DNA from: Rhizobiaceae bacterium
GTDB taxonomy: Bacteria > Pseudomonadota > Alphaproteobacteria > Rhizobiales > Rhizobiaceae
DNA: 64,000 bases
NCBI GenBank assembly: GCA_014238155.1
Contig: JABABQ010000062.1
Coordinates: 1 to 64,000 of the forward strand
Direction: 5' to 3'
The notes under the pieces: model-generated
Told to the model about the DNA's origin: nothing
The model's database searches: none
What the model saw: the letters and a program-made list of their open reading frames with translations, nothing else
Shown here: in pieces, positions 24,013 through 34,857 of the stretch
Position numbering within the stretch: the first letter of the stretch is position 1
Layout: the number at the start of each line of letters is the position of its first letter
Made by a program: the position numbers and the translations under genes

Positions 24013-25839
24013 TTAGTATACCCGTGCCTTGGGCTTGATGTAGCTGACTTCGTTGCTCATCGTATAAGTATGTACTGGGCGCGTATCGAGGTTTACCTCG
24101 CGCTTGTCATTATCGACATAGGCCAGCGTGTGATGCATCCAGTTTTTGTCATCGCGATCGGGGTAATCCTCATGCGCGTGTGCACCACGGGATTCCTTGC
24201 GGTTGGCGGCAGATTCCACCGTTACCACTGCCTGGGAAATGAGATTGTCAAATTCCAGTGTTTCCACCAGATCGGTGTTCCAGATCAGGCCGCGATCTTC
24301 AACAGCAATGTCCTGGGAACCCGACCAGACATCGGCGATTTTTTTCTGACCTTCCTGAAGAATCTCATTGGTGCGGAAAACTGCACAATTGGTTTGCATG
24401 GTTTCCTGCATCGCATCGCGCAGCTTGGCTGTCGGCGTGCCACCATCAGCGTGGCGGAAATGGTCCAGACGTGACAAGGCCAGATCACCGGCATCAGCCG
24501 GCAGGGGTGGATGGCTCTGATCCGGTTGGATGGTTTCCTTGCACCGCAGCCCGGCGGCGCGGCCAAATACAACCAGATCAATCAGCGAATTGGAGCCCAG
24601 TCGATTGGCGCCATGGACCGATACGCAGGCGGCTTCGCCAACAGCCATCAGGCCGGGGACGATGGTGTCGGGATCGCCATCTACCTTGTTCAGCACTTCG
24701 CCATGATAATTGGTCGGGATGCCGCCCATATTGTAGTGGACGGTCGGAATAACCGGTATCGGATCACGGGTAACGTCGACACCTGCAAAAATTTTTGCCG
24801 ATTCAGAAATGCCTGGCAGGCGCTCGGCCAGCAGGTCTGCGTCAAGATGGTCCAGATGCAGGAAGATGTGATCTTTTTTCGCACCGACTCCGCGGCCTTC
24901 GCGAATTTCCATCGTCATCGATCGGGAAACCATGTCGCGCGGCGCCAGGTCTTTTACTGAAGGCGCATAGCGCTCCATGAAGCGTTCACCTTCAGAGTTC
25001 ACCAGATAGCCACCTTCGCCGCGAGACCCCTCGGTGATCAGGCAACCAGCACCATAAATGCCGGTCGGGTGAAACTGAATGAACTCCATGTCCTGCAGCG
25101 GAAGCCCGGCGCGCAATACCATCGCATTACCGTCCCCTGTGCAGGTATGAGCAGACGTGCAGGAAAAATAGGCGCGGCCGTAGCCGCCGGTGGCAAGAAT
25201 GGTTTTGTGGGCGCGGAAACGGTGGATTTCGCCGGTCGCCAGATCCATGGCAATGACACCTCGGCAGGCGCCATCTTCCATGATCAGATCAATGGCGAAA
25301 TATTCGATGTAGAATTCGGCGTCATATTTCAGGCTTTGACCATACAGCGTATGGAGCATTGCATGGCCAGTACGGTCGGCAGCGGCACAGGTGCGCTGAG
25401 CCGGTGGGCCTTCACCAAATTCGGTTGTCATGCCGCCAAACGGGCGCTGATAGATTTTGCCTTCTTCGGTGCGTGAAAATGGCACACCGAAATGGTCCAG
25501 TTCATAGACGGCTTTTGGCGCCTCGCGGCACAAATATTCAATTGCATCCTGGTCACCGAGCCAGTCTGACCCCTTGACCGTGTCATACATATGCCACTGC
25601 CAGCTGTCCTTACCCATATTGCCAAGCGAGGCGGCAACTCCCCCCTGGGCAGCAACCGTGTGGGAACGTGTGGGAAAGACTTTGGTGATGCAGGCAGTTT
25701 TCAAACCGGCCTGGGCAGCACCCAGTGTGGCACGCAGTCCGGCACCACCGGCGCCGACGACACAGACATCAATTGTGTGGTCGATAAACTGATAAGCGCT
25801 GGTTGCATCTGTCTTTTTGCTTTTTGCTGCTTTAGCCAT
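24013..25839 (-). CDS. sdhA: Succinate dehydrogenase flavoprotein subunit
   Basis: A 608-residue SdhA that oxidises succinate to fumarate. The Rossmann FAD site is [13 protein letters not shown], the covalent FAD His lies in [11 protein letters not shown], and the fumarate-site Arg/His loops are present ([19 protein letters not shown]). The ATG giving MAKAAKSKK has GGAGG eleven bases upstream and begins seven bases after sdhD; longer starts overlap sdhD. The protein ends KPKARVY, the normal SdhA C-terminus. Confidence 0.97.
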   Translation of the reverse strand: MAKAAKSKKTDATSAYQFIDHTIDVCVVGAGGAGLRATLGAAQAGLKTACITKVFPTRSHTVAAQGGVAASLGNMGKDSWQWHMYDTVKGSDWLGDQDAIEYLCREAPKAVYELDHFGVPFSRTEEGKIYQRPFGGMTTEFGEGPPAQRTCAAADRTGHAMLHTLYGQSLKYDAEFYIEYFAIDLIMEDGACRGVIAMDLATGEIHRFRAHKTILATGGYGRAYFSCTSAHTCTGDGNAMVLRAGLPLQDMEFIQFHPTGIYGAGCLITEGSRGEGGYLVNSEGERFMERYAPSVKDLAPRDMVSRSMTMEIREGRGVGAKKDHIFLHLDHLDADLLAERLPGISESAKIFAGVDVTRDPIPVIPTVHYNMGGIPTNYHGEVLNKVDGDPDTIVPGLMAVGEAACVSVHGANRLGSNSLIDLVVFGRAAGLRCKETIQPDQSHPPLPADAGDLALSRLDHFRHADGGTPTAKLRDAMQETMQTNCAVFRTNEILQEGQKKIADVWSGSQDIAVEDRGLIWNTDLVETLEFDNLISQAVVTVESAANRKESRGAHAHEDYPDRDDKNWMHHTLAYVDNDKREVNLDTRPVHTYTMSNEVSYIKPKARVY

Positions 25840-25846
25840 TGCCGCG

Positions 25847-26236
25847 TCAGCCTCCGAAACCGAGTTTGAGAATCGCAAAGCCGCAGGCTGTGGCCATGAC
25901 GACAGCGAAGAATGTATTGGCAATCAACAATGCCTTGCCCGTGCCGCCATGGACATAATCTTCAATGACGACCTGCATGCCGAGCTTCATGTGATAAATG
26001 CCGGAGCCCAGCACCATCAGCATGATCACGGCCACCCAGGGTTTGGACAGGCAGGCGACAACCTCTGGGTGCGAAGCACCGTTCAGGCTGACGACCACAT
26101 AAATGAAGAAAACAATCAGCGGGATGTTGGCGATTGCAGTCAGGCGCTGATGCCAGAAATGTTGAGTACCCTCGCGGGCCGAACCGAGCCCGCGAACGCG
26201 GGAGAGTGGAGTACGCATATCGTTTTGATTGGCCAT
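25847..26236 (-). CDS. sdhD: Succinate dehydrogenase membrane anchor subunit
   Basis: A 129-residue membrane protein with three helices (about residues 30-50, 58-80, 95-120). [19 protein letters not shown] carries the His heme ligand and the quinone-side Asp-Tyr typical of SdhD. ATG with AGGGAGA upstream; the frame extends into sdhC but a start there is not credible. It is 11 bases downstream of sdhC. Confidence 0.93.
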   Translation of the reverse strand: MANQNDMRTPLSRVRGLGSAREGTQHFWHQRLTAIANIPLIVFFIYVVVSLNGASHPEVVACLSKPWVAVIMLMVLGSGIYHMKLGMQVVIEDYVHGGTGKALLIANTFFAVVMATACGFAILKLGFGG

Positions 26237-26247
26237 GATCTGTCTCC

Positions 26248-26658
26248 CTATCGTACCGAATAGCCGACAATCCAAATCAGGATTGTCAGCGCGATTGAGA
26301 CAAATGGATGGAACCTGGCAATTTGGGTAGTAAAGTCTTTTTCCAGTCCGGCACCGGTGTCCTGCACCAGATGCTTCAGTCCACCGAGCAGATGGTGCAT
26401 CAGAGCCCAAGTGTATCCGAGCAAGATCAGTCGTCCAATGATGGAACCGAAGAACCAGTTGGCGGTTTCAAACGCCGCTGGGCCGGTCGCTGCTGCAATC
26501 AGCCACCAAGCCACCAGGATTGTGCCGAAATACAGGGCAGCTCCGGTGACGCGATGCAGGATCGACATCACCATGGTGGGAATTGGTTTATAGATCGAAA
26601 GATGGGGTGAGAGCGGACGCGGCTTGTTGGCGCCCGTTGAGGATGGGGTATCGGTCAT
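26248..26658 (-). CDS. sdhC: Succinate dehydrogenase cytochrome b556 subunit
   Basis: A 136-residue SdhC with three transmembrane helices. RPLSPHLSIYKPIPTMVMSI is the conserved N-terminal signature, SILHRVTGAAL the Ser/Arg quinone site, and HHLLGGLKHLVQD holds the heme-ligand His. The ATG giving MTDTPSS is the family start. First gene of the sdhCDA transcript. Confidence 0.94.
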   Translation of the reverse strand: MTDTPSSTGANKPRPLSPHLSIYKPIPTMVMSILHRVTGAALYFGTILVAWWLIAAATGPAAFETANWFFGSIIGRLILLGYTWALMHHLLGGLKHLVQDTGAGLEKDFTTQIARFHPFVSIALTILIWIVGYSVR

Positions 26659-26767
26659 GTTGTCTCGACAGAGAACTCCGTTCTGTTCGATGTCACCATA
26701 GTCAAAGCATCTGGCTAATAAAAGGGCTCTTTGGACGTAGAACAAAGGATTTGGGCAGCTATATATG

Positions 26768-26785
26768 TGCTGTTGCTTTACAGCA
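26768..26785 (-). terminator. Weak hairpin after the reductase gene
   Basis: TGCTGT and ACAGCA form a 6-bp stem with a 6-base loop 9 bases beyond the stop codon of the gene at 26794. The following bases on the minus strand (TATATA) are AT-rich but no T-run is present, so termination is uncertain. Confidence 0.3.
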
Positions 26786-26793
26786 TCCCGGTT

Positions 26794-27819
26794 TCAGGCA
26801 AAGTCGTGCTCTATCAAAAAGCGAGCAGATTCAAGAATGCTTTTTTCTGGTTCGAGAAAATTAATGCCCAACAGGTCGATGGCGCGCTGGTTTGAAATAT
26901 TGAACTCGACGCCCAGATTAGGCACAACAGCCCGAACTCTGCGGTTGAACAGGGCAAGGGATTTAATCATCCAGGCAGGTGCTAGACGGGTGGGAATTCG
27001 ACGGTCGGGATAGGCGGTGCTCAATATTGTGGCCAGTTCATGGAACCAGACGAATTCACTGACCGCGAGGATGCGTTTTCCAAATGTAGCTGGACGGTCA
27101 ATGGCTCTGACGTGAGCTGCCGCCACATCACGGACATCAACGCAGGCAAAACCGATTTTTGGCAAGGCCGGATCTTTCGCCAGCAAAAGCCGCTGCACCA
27201 CCTGCAACGAAGTGCCGATGCGATCATCCAGTGCAGGACCGATGGCAAGTCCGGGGTTGATTGTGGTAAAGTCACATCCGGTGGCGTGGGTTTCAACAAA
27301 TTCCCAAGCAGCCATTTCCGCCAGCGTCTTGGATTTCCCGTAGGCGTTACACGCTGGATGATGCGGCACCGACCAGTGGCTTTCATCAAAAGGCAACCCG
27401 GCTTCGATGGGCGCGCGATAGACAACTGCAGCGGTGGAAGAAGTCAACACGATGCGTTTGACGCCGTTCTCAACAGCTGCTCCAAGAGCCCGCCTCGTCC
27501 CGTCTACGGCAGGCCGGATGAGCTCTTCATCATCAACGGGTGTATCTATTGGAAATGGCGATGCCGTATGCATCAATACATCAATATCCTGCAATGCTGC
27601 CGCCCAGCCTTTGTCGCGATTCAGATCCAGTTCAACGAAGGTCAGGGGCAGTGCGGCGTCGGTAGTTATGTTCAGGTGGGACTTCACGGCCCTGAGAATT
27701 TGATCGGCGCGATCTGGCGACCGCACGGAGGCCCGTACTTCATAGCCAGCCTGCAACAATTGTAGAACGATGTGTTTGGCAATATATCCCGACGCACCGG
27801 TCACCAGAACTTTGGTCAT
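26794..27819 (-). CDS. NAD(P)-dependent epimerase/dihydroflavonol-reductase-like SDR
   Basis: A 341-residue extended short-chain dehydrogenase. TKVLVTGASGYIAKHIVLQL is the NADP-binding start, SSTAAV and YGKSK supply Ser, Tyr and Lys of the catalytic triad, and INPGLAIGPALDDR is the substrate-side loop of the DFR/cinnamoyl-CoA reductase/3-beta-HSD group. Reduces or epimerises an unidentified carbonyl substrate. It is divergent from the msrA gene across 185 bases. Confidence 0.88.
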   Translation of the reverse strand: MTKVLVTGASGYIAKHIVLQLLQAGYEVRASVRSPDRADQILRAVKSHLNITTDAALPLTFVELDLNRDKGWAAALQDIDVLMHTASPFPIDTPVDDEELIRPAVDGTRRALGAAVENGVKRIVLTSSTAAVVYRAPIEAGLPFDESHWSVPHHPACNAYGKSKTLAEMAAWEFVETHATGCDFTTINPGLAIGPALDDRIGTSLQVVQRLLLAKDPALPKIGFACVDVRDVAAAHVRAIDRPATFGKRILAVSEFVWFHELATILSTAYPDRRIPTRLAPAWMIKSLALFNRRVRAVVPNLGVEFNISNQRAIDLLGINFLEPEKSILESARFLIEHDFA

Positions 27820-28004
27820 GCGAATCTCATCATGGATGCTGAGTGTCAGCGCCTGTCATGCCAGCAGACCGCAATCCGGAGTGAACGTCAATCATGACGA
27901 GAAATCACACCATGGTGATTTGAATTGCATGGAGGGTGCCTTGAGTCCGTCGGATTTTGACGGCACATAGCCCGGAGAAGATATTTTTACTGGAGTTGGG
28001 CGTC

Positions 28005-28598
28005 ATGAAACGCTTTCTGCTTGCTGCCATGTGTGTGGCATTTTATTCACCCGTCACATTTGCGGCTGAAAAAACCGCGATTTTTGCTGGCGGGTGTTTT
28101 TGGTGCATTGAGAAGGACTTCGAACACGTGTCCGGCGTGGCTGATGTCGTTTCCGGATATACCGGCGGCTCATTGAAGAACCCGACCTATCGCAATCACG
28201 GCGGTCACCGCGAAGCCGTTAAAATCACCTACGACGACAGTAAAGTCACTTACGACCAACTGCTGAGCATTTTCTTTCGCACCGTGGACCCGACCGATGA
28301 CGGGGGCCAGTTTTGCGACCGGGGATATGCTTATTCTACAGCAGTCTACGCGTTGGATGGAGAGCAATTGTCGCTGGCCCAGGCGTCGAAAAAACAGGCT
28401 GCAGAAGAACTCAAACAACCGATCGCCACGGAAATAGCCATGGCTTCTTTCTGGACTGATTCCGAAGGCTACCACCAGGACTATTACAAGAAAAATCCGG
28501 TCCGCTACAAATATTACCGCTATCGCTGTGGACGCAATCAAAGGGTTGAACAGCTCTGGGGCGATCAGGCCTATCAAGGTGTTGTTCACGGCAGCTGA
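28005..28598 (+). CDS. msrA: Peptide methionine sulfoxide reductase MsrA, exported
   Basis: A 197-residue enzyme that reduces the S-form of methionine sulfoxide in proteins. The active Cys is in AGGCFWCIEKDF; DPTDDGGQFCDRG and YHQDYY are the MsrA substrate motifs. The N-terminus MKRFLLAAMCVAFYSPVTFAA is a signal peptide, so it works in the periplasm. The ATG at 28005 has TGGAGTTGGG upstream. A C-terminal Cys-containing stretch may be the recycling Cys. Confidence 0.93.
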   Translation: MKRFLLAAMCVAFYSPVTFAAEKTAIFAGGCFWCIEKDFEHVSGVADVVSGYTGGSLKNPTYRNHGGHREAVKITYDDSKVTYDQLLSIFFRTVDPTDDGGQFCDRGYAYSTAVYALDGEQLSLAQASKKQAAEELKQPIATEIAMASFWTDSEGYHQDYYKKNPVRYKYYRYRCGRNQRVEQLWGDQAYQGVVHGS

Positions 28599-28666
28599 TC
28601 AACAGCACCCCCACCATCTGGCACCGAATGCAGTTTGTTTGAATTGCAAGTTGATTCGGTGACTTA

Positions 28667-28681
28667 CTTACGCTACGTAAG
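28667..28681. promoter_or_regulatory. Short inverted repeat upstream of the Omp19-like gene
   Basis: CTTACG and CGTAAG separated by CTA lie in the 315-base gap 28599-28913. The size fits a TetR-type operator but no regulator gene is nearby. The rest of the gap contains only open frames without family similarity. Confidence 0.3.
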
Positions 28682-28913
28682 CAACAGTAGTTCAACCTTC
28701 CCCTATTCACTTATTCATAACTTGTTCACCCTATATTCAGTTACAGAACTATAGGAATTGGTCACATTGATGACATGTGATGGAGGATCGGCCTCATTCC
28801 GCCCAAAATTGGGGCGTATGGCGCTGATCGGGAAAGACACGATGGCGGTAATTATGGCTCAGGTAAACACCAACAGCACTGAATTGGCAGGGTATGGTAA
28901 CCCGGGTGGGACA

Positions 28914-29480
28914 ATGAAACCGGCAGCTGGTTTGGCACGAACCGCCTTTCGGTTCGCACCGCTGCTTTTGGTTGGCGCCCTGGCTGTGTCTGGTTGTCAG
29001 CGCACCTCTGGTTTTTATCAAAACGAGCGCTTGCCGACCCGTCAGGAACCAATATCTCTTGAACCTGCTCCGTTGACGCCAGTTCAGCAGGGCGAATTGC
29101 AACCCATAGCACCTGTCGACGATCAAGGGGTGCCACCACTGCCAGGTGAACAGACTCAGATTGATGTGGCCAGCATCGCACCGCCTGCAAATGCGCAGCC
29201 AGTGACAAGACAGGCTATGGTTGGTGCCTGGACTGTCAGCACTGGTGGATCAAGCTGTCAGATCTTTTTGGCTTTAACCAAGTGGTCGGGTGGATATCGT
29301 GCGGCTTCACGAGGCTGCTCGGCACCGACCATATCGGATGTGCAGGCCTGGGATGTTCGGGAAAAACAAGTTGTGCTGGTGAATTCTGCCGGTGGTACAG
29401 CGGCAACGCTTTACCGTTCCAGTGATCAGCGTTACGACGGTTCGACTAATGGTGGCGGTGCAATCTCGTTCACCCGCTAA
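28914..29480 (+). CDS. Omp19-like outer-membrane lipoprotein with protease-inhibitor (Inh) domain
   Basis: A 188-residue lipoprotein. The signal ends in a lipobox LAVSGC, after which comes a Pro/Gln-rich linker (residues about 30-95) and a beta-barrel inhibitor domain starting GAWTVSTGGSSCQIF with two Cys and ending GGTAATLYRSSDQRYDG and a final ISFTR. The order and C-terminal pattern match Brucella Omp19, a lipoprotein with an Inh-type fold that inhibits proteases. The ATG at 28914 has GGTGGGAC upstream; the longer frame is not needed. Function in this organism is inference. Confidence 0.82.
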   Translation: MKPAAGLARTAFRFAPLLLVGALAVSGCQRTSGFYQNERLPTRQEPISLEPAPLTPVQQGELQPIAPVDDQGVPPLPGEQTQIDVASIAPPANAQPVTRQAMVGAWTVSTGGSSCQIFLALTKWSGGYRAASRGCSAPTISDVQAWDVREKQVVLVNSAGGTAATLYRSSDQRYDGSTNGGGAISFTR

Positions 29481-29526
29481 CGGTCTGTCGTTCAGCCGCA
29501 AAGGTCTTCCTCGGGTTGTCTAAATT

Positions 29527-30738
29527 ATGACCAACGACGATCAGGTGTCCTCTCATGCTTTGGCATCTTGTGATGAAACAACGACGGATGAGAGATCGCC
29601 GGGTCGATTATCTGACGAAATCAATCAGGCAATTCACCAGGGTCAGCTGAAAGCAGATCCGGCACAGCAACCAGCGATAGACGCGCTTGATTCCATTCTC
29701 GACACGCTGCATGCGCCCAAATTGGGCAACAAGAAAAGCGCTCTCGGCTGGTTGTTCGGAAAAAAACCGCAGATTTCCGATAATTCACCCCGGGGCTTGT
29801 ATCTGTGGGGCGGTGTCGGACGCGGTAAGACAATGCTGATGGACCGGTTTTTCGAATTGGCACCATCTGATGATACTCCAGTGGCGGTGGCCAAGCGGCG
29901 GGTCCATTTTCACGCCTTTATGCTGGATGTCCACGCGCGCATTCATGTCTGGCGCCAACAGCAGAAAACTGCGCAGGAGCGTTCGGCCGATCCGATCCCG
30001 CCGCTGGCAGAGCAATTGGCAAAAGAATCCCAGCTTTTGTGTTTTGATGAATTCGCGGTCACCGATGTCGCAGACGCAATGCTGCTGGGCCGTTTGTTTA
30101 CCGGCTTGTTTAGTCATGGCGTTACGGTGATTGCGACCTCCAATGTGGATCCGGACCTGTTGTATAAGGACGGTCTCAACCGGTCGTTCTTCCTGCCGTT
30201 CATTGGGCTGGTAAAGCAACGTATGCTGGTTTTGGAACTGGCATCTGAAACCGACTACCGCATGGAACTGTTGTTTAACGGGCACACTTATATGGTGGGT
30301 GACCAAGCGGCGCAGGAGCTAGGCGGATTATGGGCGGAAATGACCGATGGCCTTTCTGTGGCTCCGGCCAGCATTTGCGTGTCCGGACGGCAAACTGATT
30401 TTGCGTTGACCTGTGGCGGCCTGGTGCGCGAAAGTTTTTCAGCCCTGTGCGAACGTCCGCTGGGGGCGGGGGACTACCTGGCATTGGCCGCACGATTTCA
30501 CACATTGTTCCTGGAAGACGTTCCGGTCATGCAATACGAAAACCGTAATGCGGCAAAGCGGTTTATTGCGCTGGTAGACACGCTTTACGATCAGCAACGT
30601 ATTTTGATTGTCAGCGCCAGGGCACGGCCTTCCAAACTCTACACCGTTGATCACGGCACGGAAGCCTTTGAGTTCCAGCGGACAATCTCGCGCCTGCGCG
30701 AAATGCAAAGCGATGAATGGCTGAATAAGCTGAATTGA
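29527..30738 (+). CDS. zapE: Cell division protein ZapE (AFG1-family ATPase)
   Basis: A 403-residue AAA-type ATPase that destabilises FtsZ polymers at late division and under stress. Walker A is GGVGRGKTMLMD (about residue 100), Walker B LLCFDEFAVTD, with sensor ATSNVDPD and RSFFLPFIGL. Length and motif order are those of ZapE. It starts 46 bases after the Omp19-like gene with no obvious Shine-Dalgarno. In alphaproteobacteria it is often near mdh, as here. Confidence 0.92.
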   Translation: MTNDDQVSSHALASCDETTTDERSPGRLSDEINQAIHQGQLKADPAQQPAIDALDSILDTLHAPKLGNKKSALGWLFGKKPQISDNSPRGLYLWGGVGRGKTMLMDRFFELAPSDDTPVAVAKRRVHFHAFMLDVHARIHVWRQQQKTAQERSADPIPPLAEQLAKESQLLCFDEFAVTDVADAMLLGRLFTGLFSHGVTVIATSNVDPDLLYKDGLNRSFFLPFIGLVKQRMLVLELASETDYRMELLFNGHTYMVGDQAAQELGGLWAEMTDGLSVAPASICVSGRQTDFALTCGGLVRESFSALCERPLGAGDYLALAARFHTLFLEDVPVMQYENRNAAKRFIALVDTLYDQQRILIVSARARPSKLYTVDHGTEAFEFQRTISRLREMQSDEWLNKLN

Positions 30739-31016
30739 TTGCGAGCGCCGCTGCCGCTCTGTTTCCTCGCGGCATCCGCGTCTCAATGATGCTCGGATTG
30801 ACTATGATAGCGCGACGTCGGCGTCCTTTTAAAACCCGCCATTTTGGGCAGTTCACAAAATTGTTGGGATGAATCGCCAAAAAATTCATTCAAATGCGAC
30901 CGGGAAGCCAATTTTAGCGACCTGTCATGTTGTCATTTTTGGATTCTGTTGTAAGGGTTTCTATCAGCAAAATGGGGCGGAAAACGCCTTAAAATTCTTA
31001 CGTAAAAGGAAGATAA

Positions 31017-31982
<966 letters not shown>

Positions 31983-32005
31983 TGAGTCTTTATAATTTTT
32001 GTGTA

Positions 32006-32019
32006 TGTGGTATACCACA
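32006..32019. promoter_or_regulatory. Palindromic operator candidate ahead of sucC
   Basis: TGTGGTATACCACA is a perfect 14-base palindrome 70 bases before the sucC ATG. Its core TGGTATACCA matches the general form of operators bound by FadR-subfamily GntR regulators. No such regulator is in the window. It may control sucCD-sucAB-lpd separately from mdh. Confidence 0.5.
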
Positions 32020-32089
32020 GATCAACAAATGGGATGAATTGATCCACGTCGAATGACATCGGGTCCAAGGGAGAGAACGGAAAACCTAC

Positions 32090-33283
32090 ATGAACATTCA
32101 CGAGTATCAGGCCAAACAGGTGCTGGCCAAATTTGGTGCACCGATTTCGAAGGGCGTGCCTATTCTATCGGCTGATGATGTTGAAAAGGCGCTGGCTGAA
32201 CTTCCCGGACCCGTCTATGTGGTGAAAAGCCAGATTCATGCAGGTGGCCGTGGCAAGGGCAAGTTCAAGGAACTGCCGGAAGACGCCAAGGGTGGTGTTC
32301 GCGTCTTGTTTTCTCCAGACGAGGTTCGCGCCAATGTCGCTGAAATGTTCGGCAACACGCTGGTCACAAAGCAGACAGGCGCTGCCGGAAAACAGGTGAA
32401 CCGCCTGTATATCGAAGATGGTGCCGACATTGACCGTGAATTGTATTGCTCGATTCTCGTCAACCGTGAAACCGGCAAGGTGTCCTTTGTTGCCTCGACC
32501 GAAGGCGGCATGGATATTGAGGCGGTTGCGGAAGAAACCCCGGACAAGATTCACACCATCGATGTAACGGCCTCCAAAGGCGTCAACGATGAGACAATTG
32601 CTCAATTGATCAGCGCTTTTGAATTGACCGGCCCAGCAAAAGAAGAGGCTGCGGACCTGTTCAGCAATCTTTATACGGCGTTTGTTGAAACCGATATGAG
32701 CCTGCTCGAAGTTAACCCGCTGGTGGTTTTGGGCAATGGATCGCTGCGTGTGCTGGATGCGAAAGTATCGTTCGACAATAATGCTGAATTTCGCCACGCC
32801 GACCTGCAGGAATTGCGCGACCTGACCGAAGAAGACGCCAAGGAAATCGAAGCGTCCAAATATGATCTGTCCTACGTGGCTCTTGATGGTGAAATTGGCT
32901 GCATGGTCAACGGCGCGGGTCTCGCCATGGCAACCATGGATATTATCAAGCTGTATGGCGCTGAGCCAGCAAACTTTCTCGATGTGGGTGGCGGTGCGAC
33001 AACTGAAAAAGTGACGGCGGCCTTCAAGATCATCACCGGCGACCCGCGGGTCAAAGGTATTTTGGTGAATATATTTGGCGGCATTATGCGCTGCGATGTG
33101 ATTGCCGAAGGTGTGGTCACGGCAGTCAAGGAAGTCGGGCTGCAGGTTCCGCTGGTTGTCCGTCTGGAAGGCACCAAGGTTGAGGAAGGCAAAAAGATCC
33201 TCAATCAAAGCGATGTTGATGTTGTTGCGGCTGATGATCTTGACGATGCGGCCCAGAAAATCGTCAAGGCGGTAAGCGGATAA
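32090..33283 (+). CDS. sucC: Succinyl-CoA synthetase, beta subunit
   Basis: A 397-residue ATP-grasp subunit: [31 protein letters not shown] and the C-terminal [13 protein letters not shown] ligase region. It pairs with SucD to make succinate, CoA and ATP/GTP from succinyl-CoA. The stop codon TAA overlaps the start of the next gene (ATAATG), giving translational coupling. RBS AGGGAGAG precedes the ATG. Confidence 0.97.
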   Translation: MNIHEYQAKQVLAKFGAPISKGVPILSADDVEKALAELPGPVYVVKSQIHAGGRGKGKFKELPEDAKGGVRVLFSPDEVRANVAEMFGNTLVTKQTGAAGKQVNRLYIEDGADIDRELYCSILVNRETGKVSFVASTEGGMDIEAVAEETPDKIHTIDVTASKGVNDETIAQLISAFELTGPAKEEAADLFSNLYTAFVETDMSLLEVNPLVVLGNGSLRVLDAKVSFDNNAEFRHADLQELRDLTEEDAKEIEASKYDLSYVALDGEIGCMVNGAGLAMATMDIIKLYGAEPANFLDVGGGATTEKVTAAFKIITGDPRVKGILVNIFGGIMRCDVIAEGVVTAVKEVGLQVPLVVRLEGTKVEEGKKILNQSDVDVVAADDLDDAAQKIVKAVSG

Positions 33284-33864
33284 TGTTGGCGGCGCGTATG
33301 AAATGGGCAGCTGCAACGCTGCTTTTGGGTCTGGTTGGTCTGCCAACGTTGACTGTCGCCAATGAGGAAAACCCTGATCCGGTCTACGTTTTCAACCGCA
33401 TCTGCTATGCACAAGTGCCTGATCTCGATGCTATTCAAGCGATGGCATTAAAGCTTGCCTGGAAATCAATCACCGAAGAAGAGCTGAGCGAATTCAAAAG
33501 TTATGACAACCCCAAGGTCCTGCGAGGCTGGGATGTTCAGGTTGGTGAACGGCTGTTTCGCGTGGGTATCACCCAGGCGGGTCTTACCGACAAGATGAAG
33601 GAAACATTTTCAGATTTTGCCGGCGGTACAGCAACGTCCTGCTCAATGGTTCTCGATGATCAGCAGGAAGCGGCTGAATTCTTGCCCAATATGCAAACTC
33701 TGGCCGGCAAGGAGCCGGTGTCCAGCGATGTTCCAGAAGGCCTGCTGCGGACCACCACGTGGGCCGGTGGCAGTACCGATCTGAAAGTCTTTCTGTTCGC
33801 AAAAGCACCGCCCACCGGCAAAGGCGGGCTGCTCAATGTCACAATTCTACAAAAGAAATTATAA
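33283..33864 (+). CDS. Secreted protein coupled between sucC and sucD, unknown function
   Basis: A 193-residue protein with a signal peptide ([20 protein letters not shown], cleavage near TVANE) and a mature part with two Cys and no recognised domain. Its ATG overlaps the sucC stop (TAATG) and sucD starts 18 bases after its stop, so it is a full member of the operon. Codon use looks like its neighbours. No family is recognised and an export protein between the two halves of a cytosolic enzyme is unusual. Confidence 0.75.
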   Translation: MLAARMKWAAATLLLGLVGLPTLTVANEENPDPVYVFNRICYAQVPDLDAIQAMALKLAWKSITEEELSEFKSYDNPKVLRGWDVQVGERLFRVGITQAGLTDKMKETFSDFAGGTATSCSMVLDDQQEAAEFLPNMQTLAGKEPVSSDVPEGLLRTTTWAGGSTDLKVFLFAKAPPTGKGGLLNVTILQKKL

Positions 33865-33882
33865 AACGGAGTCATCCATCTG

Positions 33883-34788
33883 ATGTCCATCCTCATCAAC
33901 AAAGACACCAAAATCATCGTTCAGGGTTTGACCGGAAAAACCGGCACATTTCATACCGAACAGGCTTTGGCATATCACGGCACTCAGATGGTCGCAGGAA
34001 CCCATCCCAAAAAGGGTGGTGAAACCTGGTCGGCATCCAACGGGGAAGGGGATCTGCCGATCTTCACAACCGTTGCCGAAGCGAAACAGTCGACCGGCGC
34101 CAACGCCTCTGTGATCTACGTACCACCTGCTGGATGTGCTGCGGCAATTGAGGAAGCGATTGACGCTGAAATTCCTCTCATCGTTGCCATTACCGAAGGT
34201 GTCCCGGTGCTCGATATGGTGCGGGTAAAGGAAAAGCTTGATAAGTCAAAATCCCGGCTTGTTGGTCCGAACTGCCCCGGCATTTTGACACCCGACGAAT
34301 GCAAGATTGGTATCATGCCAGGCAGCATTTTTGAAAAGGGCAATGTTGGTATTCTGTCGCGCTCCGGCACGCTGACCTATGAAGCAGTATTCCAGACCAC
34401 CAACGCTGGTCTTGGTCAGACGACTGCTGTTGGAATTGGCGGTGATCCGGTCAAGGGAACCGAATTTATTGACGTGTTGGAAATGTTCCTGGCTGACGAG
34501 GAAACCCGGTCGATCATCATGATCGGCGAAATTGGTGGCTCGGCGGAAGAAGAAGCAGCTCAGTTTCTGACTGACGAAGCAAAAAAAGGCCGTTCCAAGC
34601 CAACCGTTGGCTTTATCGCCGGACGTACCGCCCCTCCGGGTCGCACAATGGGCCATGCTGGTGCCGTTATTTCTGGTGGCAAGGGCGGTGCCGACGATAA
34701 GATTGCTGCGTTGGAAGCTGCCGGTATCCGGGTTTCGCCATCACCGGCGAAACTGGGTGAAACATTGGTTGCCCTGTTGAACGAATGA
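33883..34788 (+). CDS. sucD: Succinyl-CoA synthetase, alpha subunit
   Basis: A 301-residue CoA-binding subunit: [20 protein letters not shown] at the N-terminus, [20 protein letters not shown], and the phospho-His in [17 protein letters not shown]. Partners SucC. ATG with GGAG 9 bases ahead. It is followed by a 6-bp hairpin at 34801-34820 and then sucA. Confidence 0.97.
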   Translation: MSILINKDTKIIVQGLTGKTGTFHTEQALAYHGTQMVAGTHPKKGGETWSASNGEGDLPIFTTVAEAKQSTGANASVIYVPPAGCAAAIEEAIDAEIPLIVAITEGVPVLDMVRVKEKLDKSKSRLVGPNCPGILTPDECKIGIMPGSIFEKGNVGILSRSGTLTYEAVFQTTNAGLGQTTAVGIGGDPVKGTEFIDVLEMFLADEETRSIIMIGEIGGSAEEEAAQFLTDEAKKGRSKPTVGFIAGRTAPPGRTMGHAGAVISGGKGGADDKIAALEAAGIRVSPSPAKLGETLVALLNE

Positions 34789-34800
34789 ATTAGGAGAAGT

Positions 34801-34820
34801 CGGGTTGCTTAACTAACCCG
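34801..34820 (+). promoter_or_regulatory. Small hairpin between sucD and sucA
   Basis: CGGGTT and AACCCG with an 8-base loop. It lacks a T-run, so it is unlikely to terminate; it may affect mRNA stability between sucD and sucA. Confidence 0.35.
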
Positions 34821-34857
34821 GCAAATTGTGGAGGCGGGTGAATCCCGTGAAAAGCAG

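Noticed and set aside
32165-33346. A 393-codon open frame opposite sucC
   Set aside because: It lies exactly antisense to a certain gene, has the low-complexity look of a shadow frame and no ribosome binding site or family motif.
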